DNA of 58,620 nucleotides from Magnetospirillum sp. (GTDB lineage Bacteria; Pseudomonadota; Alphaproteobacteria; Rhodospirillales; Magnetospirillaceae): contig JACPDP010000019.1 in assembly GCA_016183945.1 (NCBI GenBank), positions 1 through 58,620 on the forward strand, given 5' to 3'. Each line of letters begins with the position of its first letter. Position 1 is the stretch's first letter. The translations under genes and the position numbers were made by a program. Of the stretch, positions 1-9,023 are shown one piece after another. A model generated the notes under the pieces. That model ran no database searches and was not told where the DNA came from. It worked only from the letters and a program-made list of their open reading frames with translations.

Positions 1-2
1 GC

Positions 3-92
3 CGCGCCGCCAAATCTGCCGAGATCGACTCGGCCAAACGCTCGATTCCCCCCATCCCCACGCCTCCGCTCCATCAAGGGCGGACTCCTTGA
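3..92 (+). CDS. Possible 3' end of a gene cut by the window edge
   Basis: An open frame runs from the left edge to a TGA at 90-92. It would encode about 29 residues ending in a proline-rich tail (PPIPTPP). No family can be recognised from so short a piece, and frame openness is weak evidence at this GC content. The next gene starts about 100 bases downstream on the same strand, so a preceding co-oriented gene is plausible but not shown. Confidence 0.25.
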   Translation, partial: RAAKSAEIDSAKRSIPPIPTPPLHQGRTP

Positions 93-192
93 ATCACGCG
101 GGGATTCCTGACGTCAAGAAAACTGATCCGTGGTGAGGCCTAACCCCTTCCGCCTCTCGACGCCGTGAAGCGGTCTGGGCCATGATGGCGTC

Positions 193-1152
193 ATGAAGGA
201 CTCGCACCTCATGGACCTCTACCCGCCCATCGAGCCGCATGACTGGGGCATGCAGACGGTGGAGGGTCACCAGCTCTATTGGGAGGTGTCGGGCAACCCC
301 CGGGGCGTGCCGGTGGTGTTCGTGCATGGCGGGCCGGGAGCGGGGACGGCGCCGGCCTATCGCCGCTTCTTCGATCCGCGGTTCTGGCGCATCGTGCTGT
401 TCGACCAGCGTGGGTGCGGCCGCTCGTGGCCGACGGCCTCGCTGGAGGGCAACACCACCTGGGACCTGGTGGCCGACATGGAGCGGTTGCGCGCCCATCT
501 CGGCATCGAGCGCTGGCTGCTGTTCGGCGGCTCGTGGGGCAGCACCCTGGCGCTGGCCTATGGCGAGACCCACCCCGAGCGCTGCCTGGGCTTCGTGCTG
601 CGCGGCGTCTTCCTGTTCCGCGCCGCCGAGGTGGAGTGGTTCCTCACCGGCATGGCGCGCGTCTTCCCCGAAGCCTGGCACCGCTTCACCGGCCACCTGC
701 CGGAGGGCGAGCGCGGTGGCCTGCTGGCCGCCTATTACCGCCGGCTGACCCATCCCGACCCCGAGATGCGCCACTCGGCGGCGCGCGCCTGGTGCGCCTG
801 GGAGGAGGCCTGCGCCCGCCTGCTGCCCAGACCCGAGGCCGGCGAGTCGGATGGGCCGGGAGCCCTGGCCATGGCCGTCATCGAGGCGCATTACATGGTC
901 AACCGGGGCTTTCTCGCCGAGGGCCAACTGCTGCTCGACCTGCCCCGCATCGCCCATCTGCCGGTGGCCATCGTGCAGGGCCGCTACGACATGGTGTGCC
1001 CGGCGGTGACGGCGCACGAACTGGCCTCGGCATGGCCCAGGGCGCAGCTGACCATGGTTCCCGACGCCGGCCACTCCGCCATGGAACCCGGCACCCGCGT
1101 TCGCCTGGTGGCGGCGGTGGAGGCAATGAAGAGGGGGATTTCCCTTTTCTGA
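193..1152 (+). CDS. pip: Proline iminopeptidase (alpha/beta-hydrolase)
   Basis: The 319-residue protein is a cytoplasmic peptidase of the S33 family that removes N-terminal proline from peptides. It has the oxyanion motif HGGPG at residues 45-49, the nucleophile elbow GGSWG with Ser114, the acid Asp266 in GRYDMV, and His294 in DAGHS, so the triad is complete. Length matches the usual 310-320 residues. An ATG seven codons in (211) is an alternative start. The gene stands alone and converges on the DUF2336/diguanylate-cyclase pair, with only 16 bases between stop codons. Confidence 0.93.
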   Translation: MKDSHLMDLYPPIEPHDWGMQTVEGHQLYWEVSGNPRGVPVVFVHGGPGAGTAPAYRRFFDPRFWRIVLFDQRGCGRSWPTASLEGNTTWDLVADMERLRAHLGIERWLLFGGSWGSTLALAYGETHPERCLGFVLRGVFLFRAAEVEWFLTGMARVFPEAWHRFTGHLPEGERGGLLAAYYRRLTHPDPEMRHSAARAWCAWEEACARLLPRPEAGESDGPGALAMAVIEAHYMVNRGFLAEGQLLLDLPRIAHLPVAIVQGRYDMVCPAVTAHELASAWPRAQLTMVPDAGHSAMEPGTRVRLVAAVEAMKRGISLF

Positions 1153-1168
1153 GCCGGGGAGGGTGAAG

Positions 1169-2440
1169 TCAGGCCCCGAAGAACTCCAACTGCCACTCCA
1201 TCTCGTCGGCGCGCAACGGGTAGTCGCCGCCGCGGGGGTTGAGCACGCGGCTGGCGGGCAGGTGCAGCATGCGGGTCTGCAGGTGGACGGCCAGAGTCGG
1301 CGACAGGTCGGCCTTCCAGCACACCGCCAGCATGCCCTTGGGGCTCTGGGTGGCGACCACCTTGTTGACCGATTCCAGGGGCAAGCCGCTCAGCAGCGAC
1401 AGCGCTGCCACCACGAAGGCCTGATCGCCCGAGGACAGCGCCGTATCCACCGCGGTCTCGTCCAATTGAGCGGCGGCGTGCATGCTGCGCGCCCGCATCA
1501 GCGCGGCGGCCTCATCGGCGGCGCGCTTGGCCTCGGCCTTGGCGGGACCGGCGGGCGCGTCCATTTCGTCGAAGCGCTTCCGCACCACCCTGGCGACCGC
1601 CTCGGCCGCCGCGGGGTCGAGGTCGCGCCGCTGGGCCAGGGTCTGCAACAGCTCGGCGGCGATGAAGCGGGCCAGCTTGCCCGCCGCCCGACCCGGCAGT
1701 TGCGGCCGCTGCACCAGCGGCTTGTGCCAGGCCTCGATATCGGAGGCGCGGTCCACCAGGCGATCCAGCGTCTCCTCGCGGATCTGGGCGGATTGGTTGC
1801 CCAACAGCACGGCGATGGCGTCCACGTCGTCGGTGGCGGCGATGGCGTCGGCCACCCGGGTGTTGACGCCGCTGCGCCGCGAGATGGCCGACAGCGCCCC
1901 GGCGATGGGCCGCACCGAGATGATTTCGATGAGGTCGTCGTCGGTCAGCACCGGCGAGTACTGCAGCACTGGACCGGACACCGCCAGCTCGGCGTCGCGG
2001 GCCAGCCGGCGGATGACCTCGGGCGGCGCGTCCACCAGGTCCTTCAGCGCCTCGGACAGCATTTGGCGGACGCGGGGAATCTGGTCGCGCGCCAACATCT
2101 CGACGGCCTCGAAGGTCATGCGCCTGAGACGGTCCTGCTCGTGCGGCGTCAGTCCGGGGGCGAGGCCGGCGATCTTGGCGGCCAGGCCGGCGCGCACCGC
2201 GTCGTCGCCGTCGCCGGCCAGCAGCAGGTTGGCCTGGGCCGGCGAGGCCACATTGCCGGCCACCCTGCGCCGCACCTCGGCGCTGGTATCCTCGGCAAGA
2301 AAGTAGAGAATCTCGGGCCTCACGTCGTCGCGGCCGGCCAGTTCGGCGCGCACCGAAGCATCCTGGTGGCTGGCCAGCTCCTTGGCCTGTTCATAGGACA
2401 GCGTGCGGCCGCCGCCGAACCAGCGTTTGAAGAGGCTCAC
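1169..2440 (-). CDS. DUF2336 domain protein (HEAT-like repeat protein)
   Basis: The protein has 423 residues and is mostly alpha-helical. Short repeated helical units near the N-terminus (SVRAELAGR..., EVRRRVAGN..., AVRAGLAAK...) resemble HEAT or leucine-rich-variant repeats, followed by a DUF2336-type region. The family is common in alphaproteobacteria and its function is not established. The frame stays open far upstream, but a GTG at 2438-2440 overlaps the TGA of the upstream diguanylate cyclase in a GTGA arrangement. I chose this start because the upstream extension merely shadows that gene. The overlap implies translational coupling, so the protein may act in the same c-di-GMP pathway. 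That role is inference. Confidence 0.8.
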   Translation of the reverse strand: MSLFKRWFGGGRTLSYEQAKELASHQDASVRAELAGRDDVRPEILYFLAEDTSAEVRRRVAGNVASPAQANLLLAGDGDDAVRAGLAAKIAGLAPGLTPHEQDRLRRMTFEAVEMLARDQIPRVRQMLSEALKDLVDAPPEVIRRLARDAELAVSGPVLQYSPVLTDDDLIEIISVRPIAGALSAISRRSGVNTRVADAIAATDDVDAIAVLLGNQSAQIREETLDRLVDRASDIEAWHKPLVQRPQLPGRAAGKLARFIAAELLQTLAQRRDLDPAAAEAVARVVRKRFDEMDAPAGPAKAEAKRAADEAAALMRARSMHAAAQLDETAVDTALSSGDQAFVVAALSLLSGLPLESVNKVVATQSPKGMLAVCWKADLSPTLAVHLQTRMLHLPASRVLNPRGGDYPLRADEMEWQLEFFGA

Positions 2441-4107
2441 GGCGCCGTTGCTCCACCGGGAGGCGGCGCCAGGCGATAGCTGCCCTTGCCGTCGCGCTTG
2501 ACCTCGTACATGGCCTTGTCGGCCCGCGCGATGACGTCTTCCAGGGTCTCGCCGGTGTTGCCGTTGTGCACCGCCACGCCCAGCGACATGTGCAACGGCT
2601 TCTCCGGCGTGCCCGAGAAGCGGTCGAGGCCGCGGCTGGCCGACAGCAGGTCGTGGCAGCGCGTCACCGCGGTGGGCTCCTCGGCGTTCTCCAGCCAGAT
2701 GGCGAATTCGTCGCCGCCCAGGCGGGCCACCAGATCGACCGGGCGGGTGTATTGCAACAGCAGGTCGCGCACCGCCAGCAGCGCCTCGTCGCCGGTCTGG
2801 TGGCCGTGGACGTCGTTGACCAGCTTGAAGTTGTCGAGGTCGGCATAAATCAGCGCGGCCGGCTTGCCCTCGTGCGACAGGCGCTGGAAGCGCCGGGCGA
2901 TCTCCTCGAAGAAGGCGCGGCGGTTGAACAGGCCGGTCAGCCCATCGGTACGCGACAGCTTGAGGATGCGTTCGTGGTTGGCGATTTGCTCGCAGGCGAG
3001 GCCGACCTGATTGGAGACGTCGTCCACCAGCAGGCGGTCGTCGTCGCTCCAGCCCGGCCGCACCGGCGCCCGCCACAGGCAGATGGCGCCGTTGATGGAA
3101 TGGCGGTAGCGGCTGACGGTGGCCAGCAGGTGCCAGCCGTCCACGTCCTGTTCGATGTGGTCGGTGGCGAGGAAGTTGTCGAGCAGTCCGGTCTCCTCCC
3201 CGGCTTCGCCATATTGGGCGGCCAGGGCGAAGTCCAGCCCGTCGGGCAGGATGCGGAAGATGCGGCAGCCGGTGGCGCCCAGGGCCTTGGCGGTGGATGC
3301 CGCCGCCGCCTTCAGCATGTCGGCGGGGTCGACCTCGTCGCGGATGGTGCGCACAATATAGGACAGCAGCCGCTCGCGGTTGTTGGCGCGCGACAGGGCG
3401 GCGTCGCGCAGCCGCTCCTGGGTGATGTCGCGGCAGACGCCGCGGGCGCCGCGCCAGTCGCCGCCGTCGCCCCGCAACGGCGTCGACGAGGTGAGCAGGC
3501 AGGCCTGCGAGCCGTCGGCCAGGCGCATCCACACCTCGGTGTCTTCCATGGCCATGGCGGCGGAAAACAGTTGGGCGGCGCCCTGGCTCTCGCCCTGCTC
3601 CACCACGTAGTCCTGTGGCCGGCGGCCGACCAACTCGTCTGCGGTATAGCCCAGCGCCCCCTTGGGGCTGACGAAGGCGAAGCGGCCGTCGGGCCCCACC
3701 TCCCAGGCGAAGTCGCTGGAGATTTCCACCAAATCCTTGTAGCGCTGGCGCGATTCCACCAGTGCCGAGCGCAGATTGCGCTCCAACGTCACGTCGCGGC
3801 CGAGCACCAGGACGCGGCCATCGGCGGCGGGAAGGGCGGACAGCTCGATGATGAGGCGGCCGCCGCCGGCCAGCGGCAGGGTCTCCACCACACCCGCGGC
3901 CCCGCCAGACGACAGCAGTTCCGCCAGATTGTCCAGGCGGCCCTCGGCGATGGCGGTGGCAAGCGGTTCGGCGTGCTCGTTGGTGGCCACCACGCGGCCC
4001 TGACGGTCGAGCACCACCGCCTGGCCGGGATAGGCGGCCAATGCCGCCGCTCCCAGTTCGACGGCGACGCTCCCGCGTGGCCGCTGCCGGTCAGACATTG
4101 TTTTCAT
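2437..4107 (-). CDS. Diguanylate cyclase with PAS and GAF-like sensor regions
   Basis: This 556-residue signalling protein should make cyclic di-GMP from GTP. It has an N-terminal PAS-like region (about 20-110), a second PAS domain (about 115-235), a GAF-like region (about 245-390) and a C-terminal GGDEF domain (about 395-545). The active-site motif is intact (ARLGGDEF near residue 465). An RxxD product-inhibition site (RPVD) lies five residues upstream of it, so feedback inhibition is likely. No EAL domain or transmembrane segment is seen, so it is probably a soluble sensor. The start could also be the ATG at 4098; neither has a clear ribosome site. The downstream DUF2336 gene overlaps its stop. 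Confidence 0.9.
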   Translation of the reverse strand: MKTMSDRQRPRGSVAVELGAAALAAYPGQAVVLDRQGRVVATNEHAEPLATAIAEGRLDNLAELLSSGGAAGVVETLPLAGGGRLIIELSALPAADGRVLVLGRDVTLERNLRSALVESRQRYKDLVEISSDFAWEVGPDGRFAFVSPKGALGYTADELVGRRPQDYVVEQGESQGAAQLFSAAMAMEDTEVWMRLADGSQACLLTSSTPLRGDGGDWRGARGVCRDITQERLRDAALSRANNRERLLSYIVRTIRDEVDPADMLKAAAASTAKALGATGCRIFRILPDGLDFALAAQYGEAGEETGLLDNFLATDHIEQDVDGWHLLATVSRYRHSINGAICLWRAPVRPGWSDDDRLLVDDVSNQVGLACEQIANHERILKLSRTDGLTGLFNRRAFFEEIARRFQRLSHEGKPAALIYADLDNFKLVNDVHGHQTGDEALLAVRDLLLQYTRPVDLVARLGGDEFAIWLENAEEPTAVTRCHDLLSASRGLDRFSGTPEKPLHMSLGVAVHNGNTGETLEDVIARADKAMYEVKRDGKGSYRLAPPPGGATAP

Positions 4108-4184
4108 TGAGCGACCGTACCCCGTTTACCCATGCCTGCATACCATAGGAGGGCAGTGGTTAACGACCGGGAAAATGGCCGGCC

Positions 4185-4315
4185 TCACCCCAGCCCGTTG
4201 GCCCGGAACCACGCCTGAAGGCGTTGCCAGCCGTCCTTGGCCGGCACCTCGCGCCAACTCGGCCGGTAGTCGGCGTGGAAGGCGTGCGGCGCGTCGGGGT
4301 AGACGACGGAAAGAC
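4185..4315 (-). pseudogene. C-terminal remnant of a dienelactone-hydrolase family gene
   Basis: About 43 codons ending at a TGA (4185-4187) encode VVYPDAPHAFHADYRPSWR and then a helical end WQRLQAWFRANG. This matches the C-terminus of dienelactone hydrolases, including the catalytic histidine in the PHAF motif. Nothing resembling the rest of the enzyme (nucleophile Cys/Ser elbow, N-terminal half) lies upstream in this frame. The upstream DNA is instead the 5' end of a divergently read nucleotidase gene. I infer a 5'-truncated gene fragment left by a deletion or rearrangement. A longer open frame continuing upstream is antisense shadow. Confidence 0.6.
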
Positions 4316-4403
4316 CAAGCAGATATAGCGCGCGAGCCGTTCTGGACAATGTACGGCCGCCAACGTCCTTGCCTTCGGCGCGCCGGCCCAGTACCTGTTG
4401 CGG

Positions 4404-5074
4404 ATGCAAACGCACGACGACGATCCCCGCCGCCTTGGGCTGGGCCATGTGGACGCCTGGGTGTTCGACCTCGACAATACGCTCTATCCGGCGTCGTCGA
4501 GCCTGTTCCCGCAGATCGACGTGCGCATGCGCCAGTTCATCGCCCAGCGCCTGGGCCTGGCGCTTGACGACGCCTTCCGGCTGCAGAAGCGCTATTATCA
4601 CGAGTTCGGCACCACGCTGCGCGGGCTGATGATCCGCCACGCCATCGAGCCCGATGCCTTCCTCGACTACGTCCACGACATCGACTGCACCGTGCTCGAC
4701 GTGGCGCCCCGCCTGGATGCGGCGCTGGAACGGCTGAAGGGGCGCAAGCTGATCTTCACCAACGGCTCGGAACGCCATGCCGCCAATGTGCTGGGCCGGC
4801 TGGGCATCGCCCGCCATTTCGAGGGCGTGTTCGACATCGCCGCTGCCGCCTTCATCCCCAAGCCCGAGCCCGCGACCTATCGGCTGATGCTGGACCGCCA
4901 TGCCGTGAGGATATCCAGCGCAATCTGGTGCCGGCCGCCGCCATTGGCATGACCACCGTGTGGGTGCGCGAGGACAACCACCCCGACGCCGCCCTCGAAC
5001 CCACGCCGGTGGACCTGTCACACGTCCACCACGTCACCGACGATCTGACCGCCTGGCTTGAAGCGGTGAAGTAG
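4404..5074 (+). pseudogene. Pyrimidine 5'-nucleotidase (HAD family), frameshifted
   Basis: The 5' part encodes a HAD phosphatase of the pyrimidine 5'-nucleotidase (SDT1-like) type: motif I DLDNTLYP, motif II TNGS and the motif III lysine in PKPEPATY. At about 4905-4909 the frame breaks. The first frame runs off to a stop at 4952, while the expected C-terminus resumes in another frame at 4907 (EDIQRNLVPAAAIGMTTVWV) and ends at TAG 5072-5074. Comparison with the family suggests that about eight residues just before motif IV (typically DPxxAxMFED) are missing, so a deletion of roughly 25 bases is more likely than a single-base error. Start ATG at 4404; a TTG at 4398 is in frame. Confidence 0.75.
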
Positions 5075-5088
5075 AATCGGGAGCCGCC

Positions 5089-5901
5089 CTACTTCGTCTC
5101 GCCCTCGACGAACACGACGTTGACCTCGACGGCATTGGGGTCGGGACGTTCGAGCATGATCTTGAAGCTGGCGGTGCCCTGCGGCTCCAGGGCGGTGACC
5201 GGCGGCTGCGTCACCTTTTCCTGGACCACCTGCTTGTCCTTGTTGACCAGCACCAGCTTCATGGTGGGCACCGGGCGGGCGCGATCGGTGATGTTGGCGA
5301 TGACGCCGCGCACGATCAGCACTTCGGTTTCGTTATGGACGAAGCGCTCGGGGGTGCCGGCGCTGCGCAGCTGCAACCCGGCGCCGGGCTTCTCGCGGCG
5401 CAGACCGGCCTGGGACAGGATCTCTCCCGCCTCGGGCACGGCCTCCACCAGCTTGTCCTGGAAATAGAAGGCGGCGCCGCCGAGGCCGCCGACCAGCAGC
5501 AGGAACAGCAGGATCCACAGGCCGGCGGTCCCCTTCTTGCCACCATCGGCCGGCTGGGCGAACACCTCGGGGACGGGCTGCGGCCCGTCGTCGATCAGGT
5601 CGGGCACCTCGTCGCGCTTCGATCTGTCGAAGCGGTTGCCGAGGTCGGGGATGGGCGGCTGTTCGAACTCGTAGTCGGGCTCGGCGGCCCGTGCCACCGC
5701 CCGCGGCGACGGACGGGCCGACAGCGGCGGCTCCTCCATGTCGAGGTCGAGATCGAGGTCGTCCTCGGCCGGCTCGGGCTCGGGCGGCGCCTGGAACCAC
5801 TTGTGCCCGCATTTGGCGCATTTCAAGGTGCGGCCATTGGCCCCCAGAGCCTTGTCCGGGACCGAAAAACTCGTGGAGCAGCTAGGGCAACTGATAAGCA
5901 T
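5089..5901 (-). CDS. MJ0042 zinc-ribbon / DUF3426-like membrane protein
   Basis: The 270-residue protein starts with a zinc ribbon (CPSC at 5-8 and CAKC about 20 residues later) of the MJ0042 type. An acidic, proline-rich linker follows to about residue 120, then one transmembrane helix (about 127-145, GLWILLFLLLVGG) and an extracytoplasmic C-terminal region with the beta-rich look of DUF3426. Such proteins often lie divergent from ftsEX in alphaproteobacteria, as here, with 87 bases between start codons. The molecular role is unknown. The acidic run DLDLDLD near residue 50 is low-complexity sequence. Confidence 0.85.
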   Translation of the reverse strand: MLISCPSCSTSFSVPDKALGANGRTLKCAKCGHKWFQAPPEPEPAEDDLDLDLDMEEPPLSARPSPRAVARAAEPDYEFEQPPIPDLGNRFDRSKRDEVPDLIDDGPQPVPEVFAQPADGGKKGTAGLWILLFLLLVGGLGGAAFYFQDKLVEAVPEAGEILSQAGLRREKPGAGLQLRSAGTPERFVHNETEVLIVRGVIANITDRARPVPTMKLVLVNKDKQVVQEKVTQPPVTALEPQGTASFKIMLERPDPNAVEVNVVFVEGETK

Positions 5902-5988
5902 GGAGCGTAAACACCCGCCAAGACCTTCTTTCTTATAGGCTTAAGCCCAAACCAACACAAGCGCGCGCTGGACTAACGCGCCACCGCC

Positions 5989-6711
5989 GTGTCATCCTGC
6001 CGCCCTTCGGGAGAAGACGCCGTGCGGCATCGGCCTCGTGGGCAAAACATCATCCGCTTCGACAGCGTCGGATTGCGCTATGGACTGGGTCCGGAAGTGC
6101 TGCAGGACGTGTCGTTCGCCTTACCATCGGGCTCGTTCCACTTCCTTACGGGAGCGTCGGGCGCCGGTAAATCGTCGTTGCTGCGCCTGATGTATCTTGG
6201 ACTGCGGCCGACGCGCGGCCGCGTGGTGGTGTTCGACCGCGACCTGGCCGCCACCAAGCGCTACGAGTTGCCGGCGCTGCGGCGGCGCATCGGCGTGGTG
6301 TTCCAGGATTTCCGCCTGCTCGACCACCTCTCGGCGGTGGACAACGTGGCCCTGCCCCTGCGGGTGCGGGGGGTGCGCGAATCCGACATCCACAGGCATG
6401 TGCCCGAGCTGCTGGGCTGGGTCGGGTTGACCGAACAGCTGAACTCCAAGCCGTCGACGCTGTCGGGCGGGCAGAAGCAGCGGGTCGCCATCGCCCGTGC
6501 GGTGATCGGTCGCCCCGACCTGCTGCTGGCCGACGAGCCCACCGGCAACGTCGACGACACCATCGCCATGCGCCTGCTTCACCTGTTCGAGGAGCTCAAC
6601 AAGCTGGGCACCACCATCGTCATCGCCACCCATAACCAGGCGCTGGTGGACCGCTTCGCCCATCATCCCCGGCTGCACATCGAACACGGCCTGGTCACGA
6701 GCGTGCAATGA
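5989..6711 (+). CDS. ftsE: Cell-division ABC transporter ATP-binding protein FtsE
   Basis: This ATPase pairs with FtsX at the division site to control peptidoglycan hydrolases. The protein has Walker [10 protein letters not shown] (about 48-56), signature LSGGQKQR, Walker [11 protein letters not shown] and the switch histidine in ATHNQ. The conserved core begins at [12 protein letters not shown], so the first residues are uncertain: GTG at 5989 gives 240 residues and GTG at 6022 gives 229. No ATG is available. The stop overlaps the ftsX start (ATGA), so the two are translationally coupled. Confidence 0.93.
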   Translation: MSSCRPSGEDAVRHRPRGQNIIRFDSVGLRYGLGPEVLQDVSFALPSGSFHFLTGASGAGKSSLLRLMYLGLRPTRGRVVVFDRDLAATKRYELPALRRRIGVVFQDFRLLDHLSAVDNVALPLRVRGVRESDIHRHVPELLGWVGLTEQLNSKPSTLSGGQKQRVAIARAVIGRPDLLLADEPTGNVDDTIAMRLLHLFEELNKLGTTIVIATHNQALVDRFAHHPRLHIEHGLVTSVQ

Positions 6712-7601
6712 TCTTCAGCCGCCATTCCGACCTGCCGCTCAAGGGTGACGCCACCAGCCGCTTCCTGCCCTGGCTGGTGGCGCTGATGGTGTTCCTGTCG
6801 GCCATGGCGGTGGCCGGGGTATTCGTCATCAACAGCGTCATCGAGCGTTGGGACCGCGACGTCTCGGGAACGCTGACGGTCCAGATCATCCCGGCCGGCG
6901 GCGACAGCACCGAGGCGCTGACCGACGAACGGGTGCGGCTGGCCGGCGAAATCATGCGCAAGGTGCCCGGAGTGCGCACCGTCAAGGCGCTGGACAAGCG
7001 CCAGACCCTGGCCCTGCTCGAACCCTGGCTGGGCAGCACCGACGTGGTGCACGACATGCCGTTGCCGCGCCTGATCGACGTCGCCATCGACCCCGAGGCG
7101 CGCATCGACCTGGGCGAGGTGGCCGACCGGCTGACGCGCGCGGTGCCCGGCGCCTCGCTGGACGACCACCGGGTGTGGCTGTCGCGGCTGATCGGCCTGT
7201 CGCGCACCATCGAGTGGATGGCCCTGGCCGTGCTGGTGCTGATCGGGCTGGTGACCTCGTTGACCGTGGTCTACGCCACCCGCACCGGCATGGCGGTGCA
7301 TCACAGCCTGATCGAGGTGCTGCACCTGATCGGCGCCCATGACGACTATGTCGCCCGCCAGTTCGCCGACCGCGCCTTCTCGCTGGGCTTCGGCGGCGGG
7401 CTGATCGGGCTCATGCTGGCGGTGCCGGCGTTGTCGGCCATCGGCTGGGCGGCCCGGCGGCTCGAAGGCGGCTTCCTGCCCTCGCTCAGCCTGCCCTTGA
7501 GCGGCTATGTGGTCATCGGCATGCTGCCGGCGGTGTCCGCCGTGCTGGCCATGCTGACGGCGCGCATGACCGTCCACGGTTCGCTGTCGAAGATGCTATG
7601 A
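6708..7601 (+). CDS. ftsX: Cell-division permease FtsX
   Basis: The 297-residue inner-membrane partner of FtsE has the FtsX layout: a cytoplasmic N-terminus, one helix (about 21-45), a periplasmic domain (about 46-160) that would contact a hydrolase activator, then three helices (about 165-195, 222-250 and 260-290). No enzyme motif is expected. It starts within the ftsE stop codon. The downstream ydcF-like and plsC genes continue the same direction and probably form one envelope operon. Confidence 0.92.
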   Translation: MIFSRHSDLPLKGDATSRFLPWLVALMVFLSAMAVAGVFVINSVIERWDRDVSGTLTVQIIPAGGDSTEALTDERVRLAGEIMRKVPGVRTVKALDKRQTLALLEPWLGSTDVVHDMPLPRLIDVAIDPEARIDLGEVADRLTRAVPGASLDDHRVWLSRLIGLSRTIEWMALAVLVLIGLVTSLTVVYATRTGMAVHHSLIEVLHLIGAHDDYVARQFADRAFSLGFGGGLIGLMLAVPALSAIGWAARRLEGGFLPSLSLPLSGYVVIGMLPAVSAVLAMLTARMTVHGSLSKML

Positions 7602-7644
7602 GCGCGGTGAGAGGCGCGCGCTTGGCGCCTGAGGAACATCGACG

Positions 7645-8292
7645 ATGAGCAGGGCGGACGGCAGGTTTCTGCTGCACCGTCCGATCCGCTTGGCCGGAGC
7701 GGCGTTCGGCCTCGGCCTCGCCTTGGCGCTGGCCTGGCTGCTGGGGCTGGTGTGGTTCGCCGCCACCGTCCCCGGCGAAGTCGAGGACCGCGCCACCGCC
7801 ACCGATGCCATCGTGGTGCTGACCGGCGGCAGCGAGCGGGTGGCCACCGGCGTGGCGCTGCTGGAGGCCCAACTGGGCCGCCGGCTGTTCGTTTCGGGGG
7901 TGCACAAGGGGGTCGAGGTCGCCGATCTGCTGAAGACCACCGGCCACCACTCCCATCCATCCGGCCGGCCCGATCTGGGCGGCCGGATCGCGCTGGGCTA
8001 CGAGGCCGACGACACCGTGGGCAACGCCGCCGAGACCGCCGCCTGGATGCGGGCGGAGAAGGTCCGCACCCTGCGTCTGGTCACCGCCGCCTATCACATG
8101 CGCCGCAGCCTGCTTGAGTTCCGCCATGCCATGCCGGGGGCCGTCATCGTGCCGCATCCGGTATTTCCCGACGCGGTCAAGCAGGAATGGTGGCGCTGGC
8201 CCGGCACTGCCCACTTGCTCGCCACCGAGTGGACGAAGTATTTAGCGGCGGTATTGCGCAACTGGATGGTACCCGCCGGGGAGTGGCCGTGA
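7645..8292 (+). CDS. YdcF/DUF218-family membrane-anchored protein
   Basis: This 215-residue protein has one N-terminal transmembrane helix (about 17-40) and a DUF218 domain. The domain shows the AIVVLTGG start near residue 53, a serine-containing turn (FVSGVHKG), the segment DTVGNAAETAAW and VTAAYHMRRS. The family includes ElyC/SanA-type proteins linked to cell-envelope synthesis; the substrate is unknown. A GAGGA ribosome site lies nine bases before the ATG. The stop overlaps the plsC start in a GTGA arrangement, indicating coupling with phospholipid synthesis. Confidence 0.87.
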   Translation: MSRADGRFLLHRPIRLAGAAFGLGLALALAWLLGLVWFAATVPGEVEDRATATDAIVVLTGGSERVATGVALLEAQLGRRLFVSGVHKGVEVADLLKTTGHHSHPSGRPDLGGRIALGYEADDTVGNAAETAAWMRAEKVRTLRLVTAAYHMRRSLLEFRHAMPGAVIVPHPVFPDAVKQEWWRWPGTAHLLATEWTKYLAAVLRNWMVPAGEWP

Positions 8293-9023
8293 CCGTAATT
8301 CGTTCGGCGTTGTTCAGCGCCCTGTTCCTCGCCGTGATGGTCTTGATGTCGGTGCTCTACCTGCCGCTGCTGCTGCTGCCGCGCCGGGTGATGGTGGTGG
8401 CCGCCCGCCGCTGGGTGGCGATCAGCCTGGGGCTCCTCGACCATGTGGCCGGGGTGCGCTGGCAGGTGCGGGGGCGGGAGAACCTGCCGAGCGGCGGCTT
8501 CCTGGTCGCCGCCAAGCACCAGTCGGCCTTCGAGACCTTCGCCTTCCGCCTGGTGCTGAACGACCCCGCCTACATCCTGAAGCGCGAGCTGACCTGGATT
8601 CCGTTCTTCGGCTGGTACCTGGCCAAGAGCGGCGTCATCGCCATCGACCGCAGCGCCGGCGCCAAGGCGCTGAAGGCCATGGTCAAGGGCGCCCAGACCG
8701 CCGCCGCCGAGGGCCGCCCGGTCATCATCTTCCCCGAGGGCACCCGCACCGCGCCCGGCACCAGGCTGCCCTATCATTCCGGCGTCGCCATGCTCTACGG
8801 CTCCATGGGGACGCCGGTGGTGCCGGTGGCGTTGAATTCGGGGATGTTCTGGGGCCGGCGCAGCTTCCTCAAGCGGCCCGGGACCATCACCGTCGAGTTC
8901 CTTCCGGTCATCGCCCCCGGCATGGACCGCAAGGCTTTCATGGCCGAGTTGGAGCGGCGCATCGAAACCGCCACCGATCGGCTGGTGGCGGAGGCCGGCG
9001 TCGCCACTCAGCCGCGGGCGTAG
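8289..9023 (+). CDS. plsC: 1-acyl-sn-glycerol-3-phosphate acyltransferase
   Basis: The protein acylates lysophosphatidate to phosphatidate at the inner membrane. It has 244 residues, an N-terminal hydrophobic helix (about 3-27), and acyltransferase motifs: the H(x4)E variant KHQSAFET, the substrate-binding motif FPEGTR and a following PVVPVALNS block. I place the start at GTG 8289-8291, which overlaps the ydcF stop; the open frame upstream is antisense or out-of-phase sequence inside ydcF. Its 3' end overlaps the convergent PEBP gene by 16 bases. Confidence 0.92.
   Translation: MTVIRSALFSALFLAVMVLMSVLYLPLLLLPRRVMVVAARRWVAISLGLLDHVAGVRWQVRGRENLPSGGFLVAAKHQSAFETFAFRLVLNDPAYILKRELTWIPFFGWYLAKSGVIAIDRSAGAKALKAMVKGAQTAAAEGRPVIIFPEGTRTAPGTRLPYHSGVAMLYGSMGTPVVPVALNSGMFWGRRSFLKRPGTITVEFLPVIAPGMDRKAFMAELERRIETATDRLVAEAGVATQPRA

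Noticed and set aside
94..1074. Long open frame antisense to proline iminopeptidase
   Set aside because: Low-complexity Gly/Arg/His-rich translation with no family features; it mirrors a clear gene, as is common at high GC.
1163..2479. 438-codon frame antisense to the DUF2336 gene
   Set aside because: Composition typical of a shadow frame; the minus strand encodes the recognisable protein with a coupled start.
4185..5021. 278-codon minus-strand frame over the nucleotidase pseudogene
   Set aside because: Only its last 43 or so codons look like a real protein (dienelactone hydrolase tail); the rest is antisense to recognisable HAD motifs.
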